Assembly: GCA_000149265.1 (NCBI GenBank)
Contig: CH001895.1
Coordinates: 136,703-200,702 of the forward strand
Reading direction: 5' to 3'
DNA from: Ciona savignyi
Lineage: Eukaryota > Chordata > Ascidiacea > Phlebobranchia > Cionidae
DNA: 64,000 bases
Shown here: positions 47,451 to 60,300 of the stretch, piece after piece
Position numbering within the stretch: position 1 is the first letter of the stretch
Layout of the letters: every line of letters begins with the position of its first letter
The notes under the pieces: generated by a model
The model's database searches: none
What the model was told of the DNA's origin: nothing
What the model saw: the letters and a program-made list of their open reading frames with translations, nothing else
Position numbers and translations under genes: made by a program

Positions 47451-50370
47451 CTCTCTCTGTCAACATCTCGTGTACCCATACCTGTCCCGAAGAAGGACCA
47501 TAGAAATAAACTATCAAAATACTGTATGGTATTGGTATATATTTGATATACAATATAACGGTACATATCCTACTGGACCATATAAGAAGCCTACTTTAAC
47601 AAGATATCGGGAGTGCATAACTTAATAATTTGTGGTTTTTGCAGTGTTGGCCTAATCCAAAACTTTGCAAAAAAAACTAAACAGGGTACATTGTGCACTG
47701 AGCGTCAATCTATATTCAATATAATTGAAAGTTTAACAAGAAAGTTTTTAAGTACCGGTAATACCGAGAGTGAATGGCATACTTCTCAGTCTCGCCGATC
47801 ATTAGTCTAACAGAACACACTATTTAGGCGTAACAATATATATATATATATATATATATATCCCGTCGGACAAGCGCCGCGCATTATTTACTTGTCCCAC
47901 ACAATAACTCACTTGTCCCGGACAGTCGGACAAGTGTGAATGTCGAACTCTGCACTGCTACAAAACCTTCGCTTAAACACAATCGACCAGTTACTGAATT
48001 TACGGACATGGCTGATAGTAGCACGACATGTTATGAACTCGTTTTTTGTGACATTTATTTCATAAAAACAAGACGGTTAAAAAATCACTCTATATACAGA
48101 TTAAAAGTGAAATGTAGTGTAAGACAGTTTGTCTCTAATATAGGTGTAATTGCTAGGATTAAAGAGGCTTATTTCAAGTTTTTCTTAAACAAGTTCGTGC
48201 ATTTTAATTAAATTGAATAAATAAAACGATTGTTCAAATAAATTTCATTTATATGGTTTCTCTTCGGTGTGAATCATATGATGTTTTTTTAATACACTTG
48301 TCCATCTGAATGATTTTCCACAAACATCGCAGTTGTAAGGTTTCTCTCCGGTGTGAATCATATTATGTTTTTTTAATGCACTTGTCTCCCTGAATGATTT
48401 TTCACAAACATCGCATTGGTATGGTTTCTCTCCATTGTGAATCATATTATGTTTTTTTAATGCATTTGCACAGCTGAAGGATTTTTTACAAACATCACAG
48501 TTGTAAGGTTTGTTTCCAGTGTGAATCATATGATGTTGTTTGCATCTACTTGCATCCCTGAATGATTTTCCACAAACATTGCATTGGTATGGTTTCTCTC
48601 CAGTATGAATCATATAATGTTGTTTCAATGCACTTGCATACCTAAAGGTGTTTTTACAAACATCGCAGTTATAAGGTTTTTCTCCATTGTGAATCTTATG
48701 ATGTTGTTTCAATGCATTTGCGGCCCTGAATGATTTTCCACAAACATCGCAGTTGTATGGTTTTTCTTCAGTGTGTATTTTTTCATGTTTTTTCAACTTA
48801 TCTGCAGTTGTAAACGATTTTTTACATACTTCGCATTCGTACGTCTTAAGGCCAGTATGATCCAGTAAATGTCTTGTCAAATTACCTGATTCTGTAAACG
48901 ATTTTTCACATAGGCCGCATTGGTATGGCTTCTCTCCGGTGTGCATTCTTTTGTGCTTTTTTAAACTACTTGCACGTGTTAACGATTTTTCACACACGTC
49001 ACACTTGTAATGTTTTGTTCCAGTGTGCATCATTTTATGTCTTTTCAAATGAATTGCTTGCCGAAACGATTTTTCACAAACGTTGCATTTGTATTGTTTC
49101 TCACCAGTGTGAATTAATTGATGTGCTTTAAAATTACCTCTGTGTCCAAACGATTTTTTACATACATCGCATTGAAATGTTATTTCCATCGTGTCAATTT
49201 CTTGGTGTTTCCAAATTAACAGGACGTATATGATTTTTTACAGATTTTATATCAAACTATTCACATAAACTCTATCCACCTTCTGTTAAATAATACCCAA
49301 AATGTTTCCTGTTTTATTTTTAGTTAAAAATCAGTATATTATGTGTTAAATCTATTAACATACATCGGATAGTGTACGTATGTAGAGAAAGTACAATGAT
49401 AAACGGCACATTCATATACACCACACAGGGTAGTTACGGTAATAGACGATGGTCACATGAGGCAATATGTTCCTGTCGGTGCGATTGATCCACAAACCCC
49501 TGCGTCACACGAAGATATAAATGACCTTTATATTCAGTACTGTACTTCTGCCATTTATTGGTTTATTTCACCCTTTCTGTGGTTTCGCCGTTTGATGATT
49601 GTTTTACTATGTCTAATCCTACACGTTTATTGGTATCAATATATGAAGCGTTAAGACCTGTCTTTCGTTTTCGCCGTACTTCTATGCTTGGTGGCTGCTG
49701 TTTTCTGCGGTCTATGTAATCAATATTAGCTTCAATCATTTTCGCTTTCTGTCTGTGGCATGTTCTTGCTTCGGGTGTTGTAATATATTTTCCCTATTGA
49801 CTTTTTTTATCAAAGCTGGTTCTGAATGTGCAATCAACACCTTTATTTCATAAATTTCTGACCACTTTAACAAAACTAAAACTATATAAATGCGCAACCA
49901 CACAACATAGTACAATGGCTTTTATAAAACGAGGTTGAACCCTAACTAATCTGACAATAGGTTATTTGCCGTGTACCTTTAATGAACTTTTATACCGCTT
50001 TTACATCATTTGTGCACTTTTTATGTTACCTTTTTTTATCAAATTTAGATTATTCTATTGCACCTTCACCTTGTTTATCTTCGTATCGCTCTTTTAACAC
50101 TCACGTTTTTATTATCTCTTCGCGTAATCAAGTCTTTAACGCTCTGTGCTGTCCACGTAATTTGTGTAGTTAAAATCAATTTTGTTTTAGATTTTTAACG
50201 ATTTAAAATTGTTTTTTTTTATGACGAATCTTTTATACTAGTTTTATGTGTTTAATACCCGTATTTTTAGTAAAGCAAAAACGTGTCAAACCCTAGTGAT
50301 TGTTCCAACTGTACGCGGTTAAGACAGCGTCCATGACCAATAGAGAATCTGTAATTAACTGCAGTCTATA
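47451..50370. repeat. tandem segmental duplication, unit 1
   Basis: It runs from CTCTCTCTGTCAACATCTCG to GTAATTAACTGCAGTCTATA and contains an 11-finger gene. Almost every part recurs in the same order in unit 2 at 50372-53987. Inside is a TA microsatellite (about 47838-47862). Near 47863 and 47910 lie CTTGTCC/GGACAAG words, which can pair. Confidence 0.85.
48245..49189 (-). CDS. C2H2 zinc-finger protein, 11 fingers (unit 1)
   Basis: A 314-residue frame from ATG to stop, made of eleven consecutive C2H2 fingers (CxxC...HxxxH) joined by TGEKPY-type linkers, with little else. Starts MEITFQCDVCKKSFGH and ends HTEEKPYK. Such arrays bind DNA; the target cannot be read off reliably. Finger 6 is RAANALKQH and finger 7 RYASALKQH. 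No KRAB, SCAN or BTB domain is in this frame; an upstream exon with another domain is possible but I did not find one. The array begins right at the Met and ends right after the last linker, so part of the protein may be coded elsewhere. Close tandem paralogue of the gene at 51374-52486. Confidence 0.88.
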   Translation of the reverse strand: MEITFQCDVCKKSFGHRGNFKAHQLIHTGEKQYKCNVCEKSFRQAIHLKRHKMMHTGTKHYKCDVCEKSLTRASSLKKHKRMHTGEKPYQCGLCEKSFTESGNLTRHLLDHTGLKTYECEVCKKSFTTADKLKKHEKIHTEEKPYNCDVCGKSFRAANALKQHHKIHNGEKPYNCDVCKNTFRYASALKQHYMIHTGEKPYQCNVCGKSFRDASRCKQHHMIHTGNKPYNCDVCKKSFSCANALKKHNMIHNGEKPYQCDVCEKSFRETSALKKHNMIHTGEKPYNCDVCGKSFRWTSVLKKHHMIHTEEKPYK

Positions 50371-50371
50371 A
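49190..50371. other. non-coding part of duplication unit 1
   Basis: Sequence 5' of the 11-finger gene, closely matching 52487-53987 of unit 2. Probable promoter region or upstream exons of the finger gene. Several short open frames here recur in unit 2 only because the DNA is duplicated. Confidence 0.4.
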
Positions 50372-53300
50372 CTCTCTCTGTCAACATCTCGTGTACCCAA
50401 ACCTCTCTAGAAGAAAGACCATATAAATAAACAATCAAACTACTGTATGGTATTGGTATATATTTGATATACAATATACCGGTACGTACCCTACTGGTAC
50501 CATATAATAGAGTGAGAGTGACCAACCAGTTTGAGAAGCGTATTTTAACAAGATCTCGGGAGTGCATGACTTTTGATAATTTGTTGTTTTTGCAGTGTAG
50601 GCCTAAATCACAACTTTGCAAAAACACTTAACTGGGTACCAATATTATTGTGCACTGAGCTTATAATATAATTCAATATAATTGGAAGTTTATCAAGAAA
50701 GTTTTTAAGTACCGGTAATAACGAGACTTTTTGGCGCACAAGCCGCTTAAAATACCCGTTGCGGCAATGTGTGCATTAACACGCCGGGGAGCCGCGCCGT
50801 AACCACTTCGCGTCAACCGGAGAAGTTATGTGTGCATCCGCCTTAATTGTAACGAAAGCAACGTGCAACGAACAACGAAAAAGTACAGATCTCATTCGCG
50901 CACGGTGCTAGTTTAACACTGTTTGACCTCGAACGTATACACGGCGGTGAAGGATAATGAAAATAGCGTTTCGCTTGCATTTTTACCTTGTCCCGTCAGA
51001 AAAGCGCCGCGCAATATTTACTTGTCCCATGCAATAACTCATCTGTCCCGGACAGGCGGACAAGCATGAATGTTGAACTCTGCACTGCTACAAAACCTTC
51101 GCTTAAACACAATCGACCAGTTACTGAATTTACGGACATGGCTGATAGTAGCACGACATGTTATGAACTCGTTTTTTGTGACATTTATTTCATAAAAACA
51201 AGACGGTTAAAAATTACTATATATACAGATTATAAGTGAAATAGGGGTAAGATATTTTGTCTCTAATAACGGTGTAATTGCTAGGATTAAAGTGGCTTAT
51301 TTTAAGTTTTTTCTTAAACAATTTCGTGCACTTTAATTTAATTGAATAAATAAAACGATTGTTCAAATAAATTTCACTTGTATGGTTTCTCTTCGGTGTG
51401 AATCATATTATGTTTTTTTAATGCATTTGTCCATCTGAATGATTTTCCACAAACATCGCAGTTGTATGGTTTTTCTCCGGTGTGAATAATATTATGTTTT
51501 TTTAATGCATTTGTCTCCCTGAATGATTTTTCACAAACATCGCATTGGTATGGTTTCTCTCCATTGTGAATCATATTATGTTTTTTTAATGCATTTGCAC
51601 AGCTGAAGGATTTTTTACAAACATCACAGTTGTAAGGTTTGTTTCCAGTGTGAATCATATGATGTTGTTTGCATCTACTTGCATCCCTAAATGATTTTCC
51701 ACAAAGATTGCATTGGTATGGTTTCTCTCCAGTGTGAATCATATAATGTTGTTTTAATGCACTTGCATACCTAAAGGTGTTTTTACAAACATCGCAGTTA
51801 TAAGGTTTTTCTCCAGTGTGAATCTTATGATGTTGTTTCAATGCATTTGCGGCCCTGAATGATTTTCCACAAACATCGCATTGGTATGGTTTCTCTCCAG
51901 TGTGAACCATATAATGTTGTTTTAATGCACTTGCATACCTAAAGGTGTTTTTACAAACATCGCAGTTATAAGGTTTTTCTCCAGTGTGAATCTTATGATG
52001 TTGTTTCAATGCATTTGCGGCCCTGAATGATTTTCCACAAACATCGCAGTTGTATAGTTTTTCTTCAGTGTGTATTTTTACATGTTTTTTCAACTTATCT
52101 GCAGTTGTAAACGATTTTTTACATACTTCGCATTCGTACGTCTTAAGGCCAGTATGATCCAGTAAATGTCTTGTCAAATTACCTGATTCTGTAAACGATT
52201 TTTCACATAGGCCGCATTGGTATGGCTTCTCTCCGGTGTGCATTCTTTTGTGCTTTTTTAAACTACTTGCTCGTGTTAACGATTTTTCACACACGTCACA
52301 CTTGTAATGTTTTTTTCCAGTGTGCATCATTTTATGTCTTTTCAAATGAATTGCTTGCCGAAACGATTTTTCACAAACGTTGCATTTGTATGGTTTATCG
52401 CCAGTGTGAATTAATTGATGTGCTTTAAAATCACCTCTGTGTCCAAACGATTTTTTACATACATCGCATTGAAATGTTATTTCCATAGTGTCAATTGCTT
52501 GGTGTTTCCAAATTAACAGGACGTATATGATTTTTCACAGATTTTATAATAAACTATTTACATAAACTCTATCCACCTTCTGTTAAATAATATCCAAAAT
52601 GTTTCCTGTTTTATTTTTAGTTAAAAATCAGTATACTATGTGTTAAATCCATTTACATAAAAGAATAGTCTACATATATTATAAAAATACAATGATAAAC
52701 GGCACATTCGTATACATCACACAGGGCAGTTACGGTAATAAATAATGGTCACAAGGTAATCTGTGTCTGTCCGTGCGATCAATCAACAAACACCCTACGT
52801 TATCCAACCCACAGAGACATACATGACCTTTACATCCAATATTCTGCCATTTATTGTTTTATTTTACCCTTTCTGTGGTTTCGTCGTTTGATAATTGTTT
52901 TACTATGTCTAATCTTACATGTTTACCTGGTATCAATATACGATGCGTTTATACCTGTCTTTCGTTTTCGCTGTACTATGCTCGGTGACTTCTGTTTTCT
53001 GCGGTCTATCTAATCAATATTAGCGGCGATCTTTTACGCTTTCTGCCTGTGGTATGTTCTTGCTTCGGGTGTTCTAATGTATTCTCCCTATTGATTCTGC
53101 ATTGATGTCAATACAAATAACATTATTAAAAATTTGTCAATATTTTTTGTTCACCTTCTTATAGTGATTTATATCGGTTTACCTGGCCAAGTTCCGAATC
53201 CTCGAAGACTTGTCACAAGGTTAGTTTCTAAATAGAATTCTATATGAAATCCGTCTACCACCCTTTCTCAAAACCGGGGCTTACTTAAAGTTCTATTATA

Positions 53301-53987
53301 ATTAGTCTTTGATTTTTGTTACCACCCAAATTCTAAGTTGGGATCTTCAATCTAAGCCTAAAAACACCCAAAATCTGCTTATAATTTTCAGGCAGCTAAC
53401 TTAAAATTTTGGAAACACTTTTTTATCAAAGCTGGTAGTGAATGTGCAATCAACACTTTTATTTCATAAATTTCTGACAACTTTATAATAAAACTAAAAA
53501 TATATAAATGCGCAACCACACAACATAGTGCAAGAGCATTTATGAAACGAGGTTGGATCCCAAGTAATCTGACAATAGGTTATTTGCCGTGTACCTTTAA
53601 TGAACTTTTATACCGCTTTTACATCATTTGTGCACTTTTTATGTCACCTTTTTTATCTCATTTAGATTATTCTATTGCACCTTCACCTTGTTTATCTTCG
53701 TATCGCTCTTTTAACACTCACGTTAGTATTATCTCTTCGCGTAATCAAGTCTTTAACGCTCTGTGCTGTCCACGTAATTTGTGTAGTTAAAATCAATTTT
53801 GTTTTAGATTATTAATGATTTATAAGTGTTTTTTTTTATGACGAATCTTTTATACTAGTTTTATGTGTTTAATACCCGTATTTTTAGTAAAGCAAAAACG
53901 TGTCAAACCCTAGTGATTGTTCCAACTGTACGCGGTTAAGACAGCGTCCATGACCAATAGAGAATCTGTAATTAACTGCAGTCTATA
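50372..53987. repeat. tandem segmental duplication, unit 2
   Basis: Direct second copy of 47451-50370. It differs by two added fingers (168 bp) in the coding part, by a replaced stretch at about 50720-50990 that is richer in GC, and by extra sequence at about 53100-53410. High identity elsewhere points to a recent event. Confidence 0.85.
51374..52486 (-). CDS. C2H2 zinc-finger protein, 13 fingers (unit 2)
   Basis: A 370-residue frame with thirteen consecutive C2H2 fingers, starting MEITFQCDVCKKSFGHRGDF and ending HTEEKPYK. Fingers 1-7 match fingers 1-7 of the neighbouring gene and fingers 10-13 match its 8-11. Fingers 8-9 are a second copy of the pair 6-7 (RAANALKQH, RYASALKQH). Most differences between the two genes are single residues (N/D, S/N, V/I). 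The frame is open throughout, so both copies seem to be under coding constraint or are very young. DNA binding is inferred from the fold; partners and targets are unknown. No effector domain is seen. Confidence 0.88.
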   Translation of the reverse strand: MEITFQCDVCKKSFGHRGDFKAHQLIHTGDKPYKCNVCEKSFRQAIHLKRHKMMHTGKKHYKCDVCEKSLTRASSLKKHKRMHTGEKPYQCGLCEKSFTESGNLTRHLLDHTGLKTYECEVCKKSFTTADKLKKHVKIHTEEKLYNCDVCGKSFRAANALKQHHKIHTGEKPYNCDVCKNTFRYASALKQHYMVHTGEKPYQCDVCGKSFRAANALKQHHKIHTGEKPYNCDVCKNTFRYASALKQHYMIHTGEKPYQCNLCGKSFRDASRCKQHHMIHTGNKPYNCDVCKKSFSCANALKKHNMIHNGEKPYQCDVCEKSFRETNALKKHNIIHTGEKPYNCDVCGKSFRWTNALKKHNMIHTEEKPYK

Positions 53988-55514
53988 GTGTCACAAAGTG
54001 CTAATAATAAATTTGCTGCACGACAATTTCAGCATAGGATATTTATGTCTTTTCCCCGTAAACGGGATAACTCGGGTGAATTATAACACAGAAACTCGTC
54101 AGATTGTTTTTAATATGGGACATTTCCCCAGAACAGTAAACAAAATTAGAAGTTTATGTACATCTATCAAGCTTAACATTTCTAAATATTTTAATCCAAA
54201 TCAAGAATTCTTTTGGGTTAAAGTGGGAATGACACATGAATTTGTCAGGTGTCTGACTAAAAAAACGGTTAATATTAAAACGAATAATAACAATATGTTT
54301 CCACTTGTTTATTTTTTTAAATTTACTCATAATTTTTTTTAAATGAACTCATAAAGTATAACCTTTTTTATCGGGGTGTCTTTCACTTAATCACCATGCG
54401 TCAAACTGGAAAATGTTAACCACGTGTCAACCACAAACATTTCTTTCTATACAACCCATATTCGGTGTATGTTTAGTCAATAATCAGTTCGCGCATGAGA
54501 TGCAACGCCAAAATTGTCTCTTAAGGCGCAATTTCACAGATTTAAAGGATGTGTGCCCGAATAGTTATTATAACCGACCCATATACCAAACTTCCCTGTA
54601 AAATGGCCTGAGAAGCGAGCCAATCATGTTTTAAAACTTAATCCAGGAAATTTAATTTACTGATTTACTTTTTTAGATATAAACACCGAAACTAATTAAA
54701 ATTGATCAGTGGCGTTCGTTCAAAAAGGTTTTAGGTTCGAAATTAGAGAGTCGATTGTGTCCTTGGGTACGGTATTGTTTAACAAAAAACGTCTGAATCA
54801 TACACAACACACTGCAATAGCTTCGGTAACGCGACGATGGGCGCGAGGTAATCTGACGATTGCCCGTGTGTTACATCTTTTTCGTTTTCACATTTGCGGG
54901 GATAAACATGAATATTCTCTTCCTCCTTACATGATAAACTAATAAATTTTCTTATAGGTGGAGATAGACCAGTTATAGCTTGGTATTTTTTCATTTAATG
55001 TTTAAGGGAATCACCGAAACAAACACGATTATAGTTTTCGCATAGCTTATTCTATGTTTTATGTAAAAGAAAATTAACCCTGCTGCAAAGGATTTTAATT
55101 CTGAATCAAATAATGCCTTAGAAGTTATTTTCCGGGCCAGATAGCTTACTTCGTTCAAGTGGCGGTCGTCTGCCGGCAGCCGAGTACTTCAGGGTTTGAA
55201 ACCAACCTCGTCTGATCAGTAGAGAAGGTCGACTGAATCCAGTATATTAATGGTCTAAACTAAAAAGATCGAAACGTTTAAATTGGCAATTCTTGAATAA
55301 AAAAATCTATTGCACATTAAAGATCACAATGACATATTATGGACACCATGTCAATTTGCGGTCGATATTAGCTTGCATTCTATTAAATATAATAAACTGT
55401 TACATTAGATGCTATCACTTTAAGACACATTAAATTTCAAATTCAATAAAGATAAAAATTTGGCAATCTTTTTCGCCTAACGAGTTAACTAGTTAAGCTA
55501 AGACGCCGAACAAG
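53988..55514. other. spacer with SINE remnants
   Basis: It holds a family A fragment at 54033-54100 on the minus strand (CATAGGATATTTATGTC, CCCCGTAAACGGGATAA), a degraded family A copy at 54715-54925, and a tRNA-like trace near 55135-55230 (TTCGTTCAAGTGGCGGTCG, GGGTTTGAAACC). No gene seen; the 3' untranslated region of the HYKK-like gene should lie at its right end. Confidence 0.45.
54715..54925 (+). mobile_element. family A SINE, degraded
   Basis: It keeps TGTGTCCTTGGG, CACTGCAATAGCTTCGGTAA, GATCTGACGATTGCCCGTG (one change) and GGGGATAAACATGAATATTC. The head is largely lost. Confidence 0.72.
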
Positions 55515-58500
55515 TCAATATTTCATATTGACTAGAAGAGTTTTCATAGCATCGGTATCTTGCAGTAAGTATTTCGCATTTTCCGGTTTCTCTGCTAAAG
55601 CTCTGTAAGCGTTGCCGATTGATTGCACAGTTCGTAGTGCGATAATGATGTTTAAGATTTTCTTTTCAGCTTTGTTTAATGGTAAAATAGCCTCGTAACC
55701 CCTCAACCCGTGTTCAAAAGCCAACGACATGTCGCTATTGCATTTAATAGACTTTCCCATCAGATATGTAAGCAAGATAGCAACCTCAAACACATAGTAA
55801 CTGCAGTGCATATCTCCGAAGTCTATTATCCCTGTAGACATTAATAAAGTTATGCGACGTGTCCTTTAGTTTGGAATATTAAGCTTTAATTATTGCCGGG
55901 ATGATAAAATCTTTGGTTGGTTAACTCGGATACTCATTAAGTTCTGCTTGTAGAATCAAGCGATATGCACTAGCATGTAGGCCTACGTATTGATATTTAA
56001 CACCTGTGGTTTTTAATTGGTAATAAGGACTCGGACATTTCTGCTTGAAGAAACACATAGCACGGTTTATTTTTTTTACAAATAGTGATATTTAACACTT
56101 GGTTGGTACTCTATATTGTTACATTACGAAAAAATCCACGTACATGAACTAAAACGCTTTGGCAGACACCTGAAAACCCGATATAGCAATAATTAAACTT
56201 ACCGTTGACAACCCAACGAACTGGTTGTTTGTCATGAAAGTCTCCTTGCTTTGTCAATATCACGTTTCCTGTGTTTGCATCTCCGTGGATTAGACCTTAA
56301 AAAACAAACCTAATAGACCAGCCGACGGTTTTGGTTTTATTTTTTCTTTCCTTTATTACTTTAAAAAGGAATAAATTAGTTGTTTATCTGACAGGGAATA
56401 AAAAAGGAGACAGGGAATAGGCAAAAGGTGTTATGTCAGTTAAAACTTACGATAAACTATGAAAAGGCAAGACGTATTTTGAAATATCGTGTTTGGTGTT
56501 GTATTTTTTTTAAAAAACTCACATACGATTTTGCGTTTTACGTTACCTTTTCGAAATTCTCCCAGTTTGGGTAAAACTTGTTTCTCAAAATCTGAAACAA
56601 CTTTTCTGCAACGCTGGCTTAAGTTAACCTCTTCTATGAACGCGATCGCGTCTTTAATCGCTTCCGTATTCAACAGGTTCCATCTAAAGTTAGTTTCAAT
56701 CCAGGGACCAGTAACGTTTTTCTAAACAGATAAGTTATGTGTAAATTGTTAATTAATTTATAAGTTTATTCAATTAATTATAAATTGTTAATTAAATTTC
56801 TCACTTATTTCTCAGTTAATTACCGCATCAGTAGTAAGAAGGCAGTTTATATTATGTTTCTTATTAAGTCGGTGGCTATATTCTTGGAATAGTAATTTGC
56901 TATGGTCGCCTTAACTCTACGAAACTAAAACATCGGAAACATTTTTCTGCTAAATAGCTAGCATGCCCATAGTTTGCTTCGACTTTAAATTTTACAAATA
57001 CCCCAAGGGGAATTTCCGCTACAGGAAAAATGTTTTTTTTATCCTTTACGTAGAAAAGATTATTTGTTTCAAATTTTTATGAAAATTAAAGGTGTAAAAC
57101 ACAAATCAGAAAAGCAAATTAGAATTAAAATTACCAAAATAGAATAACGCGTATGAATGGGGTGGGAACACAAATTTAGGATAAATAAATACAAAATATA
57201 AATAAGAACGGAAAAGATGCGTTCGACCTATACCTATCTGTAATCTTTTTCCCGGAAATGACCATTTACTTAATTCTACTAAAACTAGTTATTAGACACA
57301 TTTATGCTTTGTATTAAAAAGAAAAAATGATCAATTAGGTTTAATCTTTTAGTGGTGTTAGCTAATATGGTTTGGATCTACAGTGGCAAATTTTTGGTAA
57401 ATTACGCAAAGAGAATTTTCGACACACCCAAGAATATAATCACGACGGCCGTTATTTTGCAAATGTTTGGCACCGAATATTATCTAACAGCCGATATTTT
57501 TGAACTAGGGAATTTATCACCTTATATTTTAATAAAAGTTTTAGGCTCATAAAATAAACTGGGAAAAAATAAACGGACTCTGTATACGGCAAGTTACCAC
57601 AGGAAAACTGTTAAAATATATATTAGTTCCTAACTTACTATAATACACTTTGATCACCTATATAAATCAACTTAACACTTAAAAACTAATACATAATAAT
57701 TTTCTATTTGAACAAAAAGGATTTGAATCCCCACAATAAACCATTCTTAGGGAAACTTCCCAACACTTTTCTATGGAATGCCACACCCGTACAACAACAG
57801 CGGTTGTAAACATAGTTGTGGATCACACGTGGTTGATACTCTTTAGTGATTATTGCGTTTTTTTATCCCTGGTGATAAACATGAATTTTCTATTATAATT
57901 TGACTCTTCACCAAGTAGTCAAAATATAATTTCCAATAACGAACAGAGATGTAATTTTCACCAACGAGTAAACATAAAATTTATCTTCAATAAGTAAAGG
58001 TAGCACTTCTACCAACGAGTAAAAATATACATCGCAACTTTTCAAGTATAAGGTACTGACCATAAGTAAAACATCGATTTCCCCCATTATTTTACCACAT
58101 TGAAATGCCACGTCGTTTAATATTGGTTGTTTTAGCGGAATGACCTCAAGAACCTCGCCTGGGATGAAGCTCTGTAGCGTGGAAATGGTGTTGTGTTGGT
58201 CGCCTGGTGTAAATAAGCCACACATGATAGAAGTATTTGTAATTTCGTTGTTGAGAAGGAAATCTTACATATGTACGACTTCGCCATTATTTGTAAACTT
58301 TTGTCGAAAACTTCAACTTACTTTTTACATAGATGTCGCCACCTTTTGTTAGAATTGGTTTTGGTACTTTAATCCCGTTTTCATTTAAAACACCCAACAC
58401 TTTGGTGATTTCTTTTATTTCTTCTGCAAAATGCAGTCGAAATTGAAAGGGAATATAGGTAAACACGAATATAGGAAAACACCTTAATCAGTCCCCAGTT

Positions 58501-59264
58501 AATTGGTTACATTACATGCCCAACAATATGGCGATATGTCACAGCCAGCATACACAGGTTAATCGCCAGTGGCATGAAAACGCAGGAGACATTAAGTCGA
58601 ACCACCGGCTGCTCACAATCATGTTGCCGGAAACAGGTATGTTCACATGTTCAATGTGGTACAGTTAATTTTTTAACCATCATATTCAAATCCATTGAAT
58701 CGAGCAAGCAACCGTTACCAGAGTCATGTTGCCAGAATATTGTGTTCTGTTTAATGTAACATAATTTCATTTTTAAGGGTACATATTCGAATCCATTGGA
58801 TTTAGGAAACGACCGTTAAGTTCTAAAACGTGATCAAGGAACGGACAAACACATGTCACGTATTGACAGATACAAATGATCTAGTCGAACGCATCGAGTT
58901 ACTGCATCCTCCTTATGGTGCCTCTTAGTTAATTCACGAATATGTACAATTAGCCAAAATACAAAAATGATGTTTCGGATTCAACCAAACGACCGGGGCA
59001 TTAATTTTAAGTCACACATTGGCCAAATTGGCTGCTAAACTGAGCATGCTAGTTTTGAACTATCAAATAATTAAAGATATTCTTACCGATCCGACCTTCT
59101 GTATTGGTTACAACCTTCAAAGTGTATTCCTGCCGTCCGGTTGTAGTTAGCAAAAAGTTTAAGTCGGCATAACTGTTTAACTGGCTCACACTTGCTACAG
59201 ATAGTCCCCAATGCTGTGTGGCAATGTCACATGCTTCCGTTTTATTCAAATTTGGGTATTCCAT
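55515..59264 (-). CDS. HYKK: hydroxylysine-kinase-like phosphotransferase
   Basis: Six exons on the minus strand, 59087-59264, 58322-58423, 58061-58203, 56547-56721, 56203-56295 and 55515-55831, join in phase to 335 residues with GT-AG borders. The order follows vertebrate HYKK (AGPHD1), an APH-fold kinase that phosphorylates 5-hydroxylysine with GTP in lysine/collagen breakdown (family knowledge). Visible marks: N-terminal lobe with NSYADLNFLL and EYTLKVV, the likely ATP/GTP-side lysine strand; the hinge region SFIPGEVLEVIPL; the catalytic HGDANTGN (His203-Asn210, matching HGDxxxxN); and the metal-binding GIIDFGD (Asp234) followed by YYVFEVA. The protein is somewhat shorter than the human form (about 373). 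Substrate by family only; choline-kinase-like relatives are less likely because of the linker pattern. The start Met is the first in frame. Confidence 0.9.
56722..58060. other. HYKK-like intron 3
   Basis: AT-rich intron. Near 57905-58030 the phrase TTCACCAA-GAGTA-AA-TATAA recurs about three times in a loose tandem pattern. No exon seen. Confidence 0.4.
58424..59086. other. HYKK-like intron 1
   Basis: It holds a loose duplication with CATATTCAAATCCATTGAAT and CATATTCGAATCCATTGGAT about 100 bp apart (58680 and 58782), each following a CATGTTGCC-type word. No exon seen. Confidence 0.4.
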
Positions 59265-59905
59265 TTTTATCCAAAGCAGTTTACAAAACTATGTAGAGTT
59301 TTGTCCTATAGCCTATGCAATGTTCTCTGTACCACCAACCTTACACAACTCTGCATATTACCGATTTTAATATAATGCCTTTCTTATGCACTTCTAATTA
59401 TGGCGCTCAGTGTATATTACTATAGGATGTATGCACAGTGAGTGTTGTTGATGGTAATAACACCACTAATACCATGATAAATAGCCTTAAAAATAGTCAA
59501 CAATTGTAACTATACACGGATAGCAGAAAACCTTCTATAACTCTATAACAAATTCGACGGTTCTTAATCCACGAAATTTATACCCAAGCATTCTTATTGT
59601 TGCCATTACTGAATAAAGACTGAGAACTGTACTTAATTCATGCGTCAATCATGTGCCAATTTGAAGCTAATTTATCCGACGCGATTTTAACTTTAAGATA
59701 AGATACCAATGGTTATAATACTGAATGTCAAAACGTCGCGGGCGTTATAACAACGGCCATCTGGCAAGACCCATTTGCAATACTATTGCTATGTAAGACA
59801 CAAGCTTCCAAAAATCGGGGTTTATTTAGCCATTACAACAAGTTGAAATCCATGAAAATGCAGCACAATTACACCGTTTTAATATACTCAGATCTTGTAA
59901 TGCCT
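59265..59905. other. region upstream of the HYKK-like gene
   Basis: Likely promoter region of the minus-strand gene. Unique AT-rich sequence without a recognised element. Confidence 0.3.
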
Positions 59906-59909
59906 ATAG

Positions 59910-60300
59910 AATAGGATATAGGCTAGTATAGGATATTCATGTTTATCTCATGAATGGGAAAACCAATGGGTTAACATACGGGAAATCGTCAGATCACCTC
60001 GCGATATTCAAGTTTTATCCCCAGATTACCTCGCTCCCATGGTCGATCGGAGCTGCTATTAGTGTATTGTGTATGATTGAGACTTTTCTTTAATTTAGTA
60101 CAAACCATTCCTTCCACTAGGTTCAGGCAATGTCCAATAAGTGCCTTCCTTAATGACACAACCGGCAAAGTAGTGACCAAGCAGTTTCGATGTATTACCC
60201 TTTGAATAAAAGACGACGCGCTAACACACCATGGGTTAGAGAAAACCTCCGTCGCACAGTCGGGTTGAGGGAGCTATTGCAATGTGTTGTACATTATTGC
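59910..60300 (-). mobile_element. family A SINE, rearranged
   Basis: Tail AGGATATAGGCTAGTATAGGATATTCATG, then GTCAGATCACCTCGCG; after a short foreign piece the motif CAGATTACCTCGCTCCCATGG repeats, followed by the body to TTTGAATAAAAGACGACGCG. The segment around CAGTCGGGTTGAGGGAGCTATTGCAATGTGTTGTA at 60255-60290 is a further partial copy. Confidence 0.7.

Noticed and set aside
47936-48211. Plus-strand frame conserved in both zinc-finger duplication units (NVELCTATKPSLKHNRP...)
   Set aside because: Conservation follows from the recent DNA duplication; the two frames diverge after about 47 codons, and unit 1 lacks the ATG.
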